From Planococcus citri (taxonomy: Eukaryota; Arthropoda; Insecta; Hemiptera; Pseudococcidae): DNA of 64,000 nucleotides. How positions within the stretch are numbered: the first letter of the stretch is position 1; every line of letters starts with the position of its first letter. The DNA is taken from positions 79,918,001 through 79,982,000 of the forward strand of contig NC_088679.1 in NCBI RefSeq assembly GCF_950023065.1. Reading direction: 5' to 3'. Made by a program: the position numbers and the translations under genes. The notes below the pieces were generated by a model, which worked only from the letters and a program-made list of their open reading frames with translations, made no database searches and had not been told where the DNA came from. Shown in pieces: positions 60,901-64,000 of the stretch.

Positions 60901-63330
60901 ACTAATTTCAATACGCTACGAAGTACTGCAGGTGAATTTCAAGTCGTTTTGGAGCCTCCAGCGACTTTTTGAAAATTCCTGAAGCCTCCAGCAGATTTTT
61001 GAAACTTTAAATTTTCACAAAATTTCATCAAATTTCATCAATGAAGAGTGATATTCCAAACCTCGCTTTGTCCATTTTCACAACTTTTCAGGAGAGAGGA
61101 AAAACAGTTTCCCTTTAAACGGGTAAATTGGCTTTTTAGGCGAGTTTAGCACTTAATTCGAGTGGACTTAAGATGTAGGAGTGTAGGTATACACATTACA
61201 TCCATTAAATACTGCTGAAAAAAATTTCAATAAAAATGGACAAAGCGCGTTTTGGAACATTATCTTTTTTTTAATTTTTAGTGAATTGTCTATTTAGGTG
61301 AGTTTAACACCTCATTTTGGTAGGTTGATGATGTAGGAATGTGAGTTAATACTTCATCTAACAGGTACCACTGAAAACCCAACTTTGATAAAAATGGACA
61401 AAGCGAGTTTTGGAATATCACTCTTCAAATGAAGATGGAAAGCTGAAATTTACTCTACACTCCAATTTTAACACTCTCTGAAAACAACTTCAGGTGGGTT
61501 CAAGTCATTTGAGGGCCTTCAGCGACTTTTTTGAAAATTACTGGAGCCTCCAGCAGATTTTTGAAACTTTAAATTTTCACAAAATTTCATCAAATGGAGA
61601 TGGAAAGCTGAAATTTACTCTACACTCCAATTTTAACACCCTCTGAAAACGACTTCAGATGAGTTCAAGTCATTTTAGAGCTTCCAGCGACTTTTTTGAA
61701 AATTACTGGAGCCTCCAGTAGATTTTTGAAACTTGAAATTTCCCCCACATTAATTAATCAAATGGAGTTGGCAAGCTGAAATTTACTTCGCAGACTACTT
61801 GGTGGTTTCAAATGGTTTTGAAGCTTCCAGCTACTTTTAGGAAATTTCAATTTTCCAAAAAAATGTCATACAACCTTTCAAAAAGTCGCTGTAGGCTCCA
61901 AAACGACTTTAAATCCACCAGCAGTCCACTTCGTAGCGTATTGAAATTAGTTTGCAGAATGAATTTCAACTCTCCACCTCAGTTTGATGAAATTTTGGGG
62001 AAATTTTAAGTTTAAAAAATCTACTGGAGGCTCCAGTAATTTTCAAAAAAGTCGCTGGAGGCCCTAAAATGACTTGAACCCACCTGAAGTCGTTTTCAGA
62101 GGGTGTTAAAATTGGAGCGTAGAGCAACTTTCAGCTTTCCATCTTCATTTGATGAAATTTGATGAAATTTTATTAGAATTTAAAGTTTCAAAAATCTGCT
62201 GGAGGCTTCATAAATTTTCAAGAAGTTGCTGGAGGCTCCAAAACGACTTGAAATTCATCTGCAGTACTTCGTAGCGTATTGAAATTAGTTTTTAGAATAA
62301 ATTTCAGTTTTACAACTCCAATTTGATGGAATTTTGTGAGAATTTCGAGTTTCAAAAATCTGCTGGAGGCTCCAGAACTGCTCAAAACGGGTTGAAACCG
62401 TTTCCCATTGATTTGGCATGTCGAAAATAGGGTATCTCCCAAATTTCAGCTTTCTTGGTCAGTTTGGTAAAATTTTGTGTTTTTCTCTCATTTTTGGCCT
62501 AAATTGGATTTTCAAAAATTCACCAAAAATCGAAAAACGCACTTTAGCACTTGAAATTTTGACAGGTGATAAATTCTTGCATGATCTTTCGATCTACCTT
62601 TGTAAAGTTTGAAAAATTTCGTGCAAGTCTTGTGTTGAAACGCAAAATCTGCGATTTCGGCTGACCTGTCAATCAAAATGGCCGCCATTTTGTAAGTAAA
62701 ACCAACTTTTTTTTGGGCAAGTTTGCTTTAAAATGTTCCTTAGGATGTCCCATGTAAGAAAAAAGTTGTCCCGGAGGATCGAGGGGGGGGGAGTGTGCTA
62801 TTACTCCTATTGTCATATGCCGGACTATAAAGATGATTTATAAAAATCCAAACTCGTCTCACATTTTGCAAGCTGAATAATTTGCGAGTGAAAGCGATAC
62901 CCAATGTCACGTGTTAAAGAAACAAAATTCAACTTAATTTAAACTATACAAAGATTTTAGTCAACTTGAACTTACTCGATATTAGGAACAGGTTTTGACT
63001 TTCTGGAATTGAATCTGTAATGGTGCAAAAAAATAACGCTAATCAGTAATGGTATAGGTAATTATACTTTATGGTTGTACGACTTGTACTCATAATTATG
63101 AAAAATTCGATTGTCATTCGGTTATCGAACAAATGTTCCAAATTCTCAGTCCAGCTACAAAATTGTCGAAAATAAGAAAATGTCGACGTCAGTTGTCTCA
63201 CCACATCTGATTATTTCGTTGAAAATTCTGGATCATGTAGCATATATCGGTGGGGGGGAGGGGGTAGGTGAATAGTGGAGCAATGGTCATTACCTGCAGC
63301 GTGTTCGTATTGCGTTGCCACAGCCTCCAT
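33735..63330 (-). CDS. very-long-chain fatty acid elongase (ELOVL family), 7 coding exons over 29.6 kb
   Basis: Exons on the minus strand: 63330-63294, 60051-59861, 49190-49104, 43125-43069, 40951-40846, 34384-34248 and 33959-33735. The 840 nt give 279 residues, a normal length for the family, and every junction is GT-AG in phase. Order of features: a short N terminus, WFLMSNPLPVLGVVALYL (first membrane segment), WKHCCHPVDPAVNP, FFFFSKIMDLLDT, VFFILRKKQSHVTFL, the catalytic HVYHH box at residues 140-144, the GAVVGWINSLVHTVMYSYYF helix, and KYLWWKRYITKMQM plus two more membrane segments. ELOVL enzymes condense acyl-CoA with malonyl-CoA in the ER. In insects they feed cuticular hydrocarbon and wax synthesis. 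An Ala-rich tail ends NNKLK, not a canonical dilysine signal. ELOVL1/7-like is the closest guess; the subtype is not assigned. Confidence 0.94.
34248..34384 (-). CDS. ELOVL exon 6
   Basis: Encodes (G)EQGAVVGWINSLVHTVMYSYY...KYLWWKRYITKMQM, the most conserved helix pair of the family after the histidine box. Acceptor TTTTCAG, donor GTACTT. The first codon is split across the preceding 6.5-kb intron. Confidence 0.95.
34720..36340. repeat. degenerate satellite array with C-runs in an ELOVL intron
   Basis: Imperfect units of roughly 120-165 bp repeat the order: AATTCGATATC/ATATTGAA-type segment, a 'gggcacc' or C-rich run (35118-35127, 35885-35893, 36020-36030), a TTCAATTTTGGTTT-type segment, and GGTCA...TTTTAGAATCAGAATCAAC. 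Copies have diverged strongly. The array is interrupted by the MITE at 35259-35469. Confidence 0.55.
35259..35469. mobile_element. 210-bp TA-flanked MITE, copy B
   Basis: The ends are CAGGGTGCCCAGAAATATCG and its complement, with TA on both sides (35257-35258, 35470-35471). It is the same family as 18536-18745, inserted within the satellite array in the largely non-coding 6.5-kb ELOVL intron. Confidence 0.9.
36515..38464 (+). pseudogene. broken Jockey-like non-LTR retrotransposon (ORF1 remnant + reverse transcriptase)
   Basis: An ORF1-like start at 36515 is closed by an in-frame TGA at 36608-36610. It then continues through LTRKFEEDKRQFF and, after a frameshift, VVMKNVPYSITDDKI, which resembles the gag-type PRE_C2HC region. 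Near 37150 an ORF1 segment ending KQIFDLKSI runs directly into RT sequence, NDYRPISLLSSLSKILEKII. This implies an internal deletion of endonuclease and early RT. RT blocks follow: FIDIKKAFNSVWH, GIPQGAVLSP, and a degenerate ADD box (VADDT) reached by another frameshift, then LELNPLKSET and VKYLGIHLDQKL. The 3' end has an AATAAATACATAC-type tail before 38464. It is inactive. Confidence 0.88.
38583..38668. repeat. adjacent palindromes with GATGGAAAAGAAT arms
   Basis: CACTGTGATGGAAAAGAATT at 38583 pairs with the complement ending at 38643. It is followed at once by the perfect palindrome GATGGAAAAGAATTCTTTTCC (38645 on). A further GGGATGGAAAG lies at 38673 and a CACAGT end at about 38698. It may be the end of a decayed TIR element. 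Confidence 0.65.
39020..40220. repeat. spaced inverted repeat, arms about 300 bp, spacer about 570 bp
   Basis: The left arm, 39020-39390, carries CCACGTGAATTTTTTCAAAA, GGAGGCACAAGTCTAG and, in complement, GGTACC...CATTATGGGCAAGAG. The right arm, 39960-40220, is its imperfect complement, for example TTGAAAAAATTCACGTGGCT and GCCATTGTGGGCAAGAG. Both arms also yield similar open frames, which are by-products. Confidence 0.65.
40846..40951 (-). CDS. ELOVL exon 5 (catalytic histidine box)
   Basis: Encodes VFFILRKKQSHVTFLHVYHH then ANMVLFTWVYLKYIK. HVYHH is the HXXHH active-site box. Acceptor TTTACAG, donor GTATGTAAG. It ends one base into the glycine codon completed in exon 6. Confidence 0.97.
42029..42950. 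mobile_element. TAAGGTA-ended element with repeated CCTAATATGAGACCCC motifs
   Basis: The ends are TAAGGTAACCTGCCCTA on the left and its complement on the right. The motif CCTAATATGAGACCC recurs at about 42058 and twice near 42394-42440, and in reverse near 42724-42740. It is non-coding and lies in an ELOVL intron of 2.1 kb. Confidence 0.85.
43069..43125 (-). CDS. ELOVL exon 4
   Basis: Encodes LNETAWFFFFSKIMDLLDT, the family's SK--DLLDT helix before the KKXXQ/histidine-box exon. The 57-bp exon has acceptor TTTACAG and donor GTAAGT, phase 0 at both ends. Confidence 0.95.
43130..44140. other. T-rich decayed repeat DNA in an ELOVL intron
   Basis: No gene. From about 43560 to 44060 loose repetition of words such as TTTTCAT, AATTTTGCTAAAAT and ACATGTTT suggests an old tandem array, too diverged to define a unit. 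Confidence 0.4.
44143..45001. mobile_element. TIR element with CAGGGTGTCTAC ends
   Basis: It begins CAGGGTGTCTACT and ends with the complement AGTAGACACCCTG. CTAGG lies directly outside both ends (44138-44142, 45002-45006), a 5-bp target duplication. Near 44233 a TACAGTAAAAATCGCTTATT stretch looks like a Pogo-type end buried inside. It is non-coding. Confidence 0.75.
45002..45816. other. unassigned intron DNA
   Basis: No confident gene. A short plus-strand frame from an ATG near 45590 contains PQVRPKRRKTELQFF and runs to a stop after FISEDF. It has a protein-like look but no recognised family, and may be transposon debris. Confidence 0.35.
45817..46027. mobile_element. 210-bp MITE, copy C
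   Basis: The ends are CAGGGTGCCCGGAAATATCG and the complement of CAGGGTGCTCAGAAATATCG. The interior matches copies A and B. Only the right side is flanked by TA; the left flank reads GA, so the left junction has changed. Confidence 0.88.
46032..46105 (+). repeat. tRNA-like (SINE head) fragment
   Basis: TAGCCATGTGG resembles a pol III A box and GGGCTCAAATCGC, about 50 bp on, a B box. Stems do not fold as a proper tRNA. It abuts the right end of MITE copy C. Confidence 0.45.
46286..48151. mobile_element. Pogo/Tigger-like TIR element, 1.87 kb, with internal insertions
   Basis: The ends are CAGTGGAACCTCGATAACTC on the left and the complement of CAGTGGAACCTCAATAACTC on the right, with TA on both sides (46284-46285, 48152-48153). 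CAGT-NNAACCTCGATAA ends plus TA are typical of Pogo/Tigger relatives of CENP-B. ATAACTCGAA words recur many times near both ends. About 82 bp (46421-46502) is repeated directly at 47870-47951, and a segment of about 133 bp is tandemly duplicated near 47810-48010. No transposase frame survives. Confidence 0.85.
47260..47806 (-). repeat. 5'-truncated SINE-like insertion inside the Pogo-like element
   Basis: On the minus strand it opens near 47800 with a B-box-like GGTTCAAATCC but no A box upstream. A GC-richer body follows, with GGAAACTACTACGT and CACCCTGTTAGGG. The composition differs sharply from the AT-rich ATAACTCGAA host sequence. The 3' boundary is approximate. Confidence 0.5.
49104..49190 (-). 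CDS. ELOVL exon 3
   Basis: Encodes MFTTPGAVNYIWKHCCHPVD then PAVNPYYKH. The WKxxCxPVDxxxNP pattern is the family's luminal loop. Acceptor TTTTTGTAG, donor GTGAGT, phase 0 both ends. An intron of 10.7 kb precedes it. Confidence 0.9.
49191..51980. other. unassigned ELOVL intron DNA
   Basis: No gene recognised. Contains a 24-A tract near 49927-49950, a TACC microsatellite (CTACCTACCTACC, about 51786-51798) and small inverted words such as TTTTCCATAGAAAAG near 51620-51650. Confidence 0.4.
52083..54063. mobile_element. TAAGGTA-type element hosting another element
   Basis: The left end reads TATGGTAAGGTTGCCCAAATC and the right end, as complement, TAAGGTAAGGTTGCCAAAATC. The AAATCGTAGGTACCA segment near the left has a counterpart (GGTATGATTTGGG) near the right. 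GTACGATTT / AAATCATAC-like motifs recur within. About 0.9 kb remains once the nested element is removed. Confidence 0.7.
52886..53947. mobile_element. 1.06-kb TIR element with 7-bp TSD, nested
   Basis: TIRs of about 33 bp begin CAATACCACCTATAGTAAAA and continue GGCCTGAGCGCTG. CCTTGAA flanks both sides (52879-52885, 53948-53954). The interior is unlike ordinary MITE filler: a leader-like stretch (53050-53330) is followed by a frame at 53329-53535 with LIKKPSKSQTNLLKVFESSI. It may preserve the 5' part of the autonomous transposase gene. Superfamily not assigned. Confidence 0.8.
55090..56075. mobile_element. TIR element with TACCCGC(A/T)TAGCAC ends
   Basis: The left end is TACCCGCATAGCAC; the complement of the right end is TACCCGCTTAGCAC. 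The interior is rich in GTCGA/GATCTT/ACATCAAC words in both orientations, including a hairpin at 55548-55616 with arms TAGATCTTGTAATTG. It is non-coding. Confidence 0.65.
56199..56522 (-). pseudogene. reverse transcriptase fragment (non-LTR, RTE/R-type)
   Basis: On the minus strand, frame 1 contains KGVHQGCVLSPLLFDM, the RT G-QG--LSP block. Another frame at about 56460-56500 reads CFVDYKKTFNWVHW, matching the FVDYKKAFD-V block that precedes it in such elements. The two blocks are out of frame, so this is a decayed fragment. G/C runs near 56415 mark an indel hot spot. Confidence 0.8.
57842..57913 (+). pseudogene. reverse transcriptase catalytic-box scrap (YADD)
   Basis: The frame TMQVACFVVYADDIIVPSLF ends in a stop. 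VVYADDI is the RT active-site motif, with YADD at 57869-57880. Nothing recognisable remains on either side. It is not simply continuous with the minus-strand fragment at 56.2-56.5 kb because the strand differs. Confidence 0.6.
58370..59065. repeat. degenerate tandem array, about 110-160-bp units
   Basis: Units carry AAAATCACTCATTTTTT, GCCAAAA, GTGTTTTTTTTGTGACAAGAAACACTC-like and CGAGTCCCAAAAAATGCCTA segments in fixed order, about five times (for example at 58375, 58555, 58690, 58800 and 58880). Overlapping open frames on both strands come from this periodicity. Confidence 0.7.
59861..60051 (-). CDS. ELOVL exon 2
   Basis: Encodes (G)KEVDTWFLMSNPLPVLGVV...KYGPEFMKDRKPLNIKFIIM...NAFIVSK. The WFLMSNPLP and GP-FM-DRKP motifs are diagnostic of insect elongases. 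Acceptor TTTTACAG, donor GTAAGT. Confidence 0.97.
60367..62825. mobile_element. foldback element, copy 3, 2.46 kb, with nested MITE
   Basis: The ends are GTCCGGCACATGACAATAGG and the complement of GTCCGGCATATGACAATAGG, flanked by TA (60365-60366, 62826-62827). Arms match copy 2 throughout, including AAAATGGCGGCCATTTTGAT at both ends. The central spacer (about 61780-61880) is in the opposite orientation to that of copy 2. Without the nested 386-bp element it is about 2.07 kb, shorter than copy 2 because it carries fewer internal units. It lies in ELOVL intron 1. Confidence 0.9.
61042..61427. mobile_element. 386-bp MITE nested in foldback copy 3
   Basis: Ends TGAAGAGTGATATTCCAAA and its complement, followed on both sides by CTCGCTTTGTCCATTTT. 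A third copy of the motif (AATGGACAAAGCGCGTTTTGG) sits inside near 61237. It interrupts a repeat unit that is continuous in copy 2. Confidence 0.85.
63294..63330 (-). CDS. ELOVL exon 1 (start codon)
   Basis: ATG at 63330-63328 (context ATCATGG), MEAVATQYEHAAG. The last glycine codon is split over a 3.2-kb intron. The homologous start and following exon make this assignment firm. Confidence 0.9.
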
Positions 63331-63430
63331 GATGGTTGTTCAGCGATACAGCAGGAATAGCGATATATTCGAGTATTTGCACTCCAATTGCGATAGTTTT
63401 TTGCGAATACCTTGCCAGGGGTTGGCAAAC
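63331..63430 (-). other. ELOVL 5' UTR portion of exon 1
   Basis: A strong acceptor GTTTTTCAG lies at 63431-63439 on the minus strand. This implies a further upstream non-coding exon, probably beyond this window or within 63440-64000. Confidence 0.6.
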
Positions 63431-63439
63431 CTGAAAAAC

Positions 63440-64000
63440 AAAGAATAAACAAAATTATAAATAGGTACAAATTTCACTATAAAAATCCCAAGTCGAGTTT
63501 AACTAACGCGTAATTTTTCACTAGTAAAATTATAAAATTGAATACACAATGAGGGAGATATCCTCCATAAAATATTACTCGCCATTAATTAATTGTTCTC
63601 AAAAAAAAAAAAAAATGATAATAATAATAAAGTACAATTAGGTATATACACACTGATGATATAAATGAGGTGATTCATGGCCTATAGTACAGTCACTGGC
63701 AATAAAACAAATTACTTGGTTTATATTATCCTTTCAACGCTTCGAGTCATTAAAATAAGCGACTTATTGTTAGATCAGTAATCGGCTGAAATATTCAAAT
63801 ATCGCGATGATTCGATACCTATTTATCAGATTAGCAAACACCAAACTCGCTTATAAATTTGTAAATCGCCGAATTAAATAATTATAAATATCGCTCGTAC
63901 TATAATTACGTAAGTACATCAGTTTGTTAATTTTCCTAAAAAAAAAACTTGACTACATATGATGCATTGAAGCTTAAGTACAGGAAACCCCGGTAATATT
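63440..64000. other. unassigned, probable ELOVL 5' UTR intron
   Basis: AT-rich, with no gene or repeat recognised. Confidence 0.35.

Overview
The window is animal nuclear DNA, almost certainly from an insect. It is AT-rich with frequent homopolymers, its genes are spliced with canonical GT-AG introns, and its proteins are typical animal ones. A sap-feeding hemipteran such as a mealybug or scale insect would fit the overall look, but no sequence marker proves this.

Six protein genes can be reconstructed exon by exon, and every exon length and reading phase closes. From left to right: a centrobin-like coiled-coil centriole protein (minus strand, 13507-16386); an Alba-domain RNase P/MRP subunit of the Rpp25 type (plus, 18008-18382); an Mpv17-like protein 2 (minus, 18822-19490); the Polycomb PRC2 subunit EED/ESC (minus, 23221-26577); mitochondrial methionyl-tRNA synthetase MARS2 (plus, 27064-28807); and an ELOVL-type very-long-chain fatty acid elongase (minus, 33735-63330, seven coding exons over about 30 kb). 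Centrobin/Rpp25 and EED/MARS2 are head-to-head pairs that probably share promoters. Rpp25 and Mpv17L2 are tail-to-tail. The genes do not form one pathway; they look like ordinary neighbours. Introns in the compact genes are 66-119 bp, apart from one EED intron of 1676 bp. Six ELOVL introns are 0.3-10.7 kb and are filled with transposons.

The rest is mostly non-autonomous DNA transposons, many nested. They include three copies of a 2.4-kb palindromic foldback family (2.2-3.5, 20.7-23.1 and 60.4-62.8 kb); a 3.2-kb TA-flanked element carrying its own satellite array beside MARS2; a hAT-like element with a perfect 8-bp target duplication inside the centrobin/Rpp25 promoter region; a 1.59-kb element that makes up about 95% of one EED intron; four different elements sharing TAAGGTA termini; a Pogo-like element with CAGTGGAACCTCG ends; three copies of a 210-bp MITE; a broken Jockey-like retrotransposon with RT motifs; two smaller RT scraps; tRNA-derived SINE-like fragments; and several minisatellites. 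No intact transposase, tRNA, rRNA or CRISPR array was seen. Coordinates were read by eye; element boundaries are usually good to a few bases and array boundaries to tens of bases.
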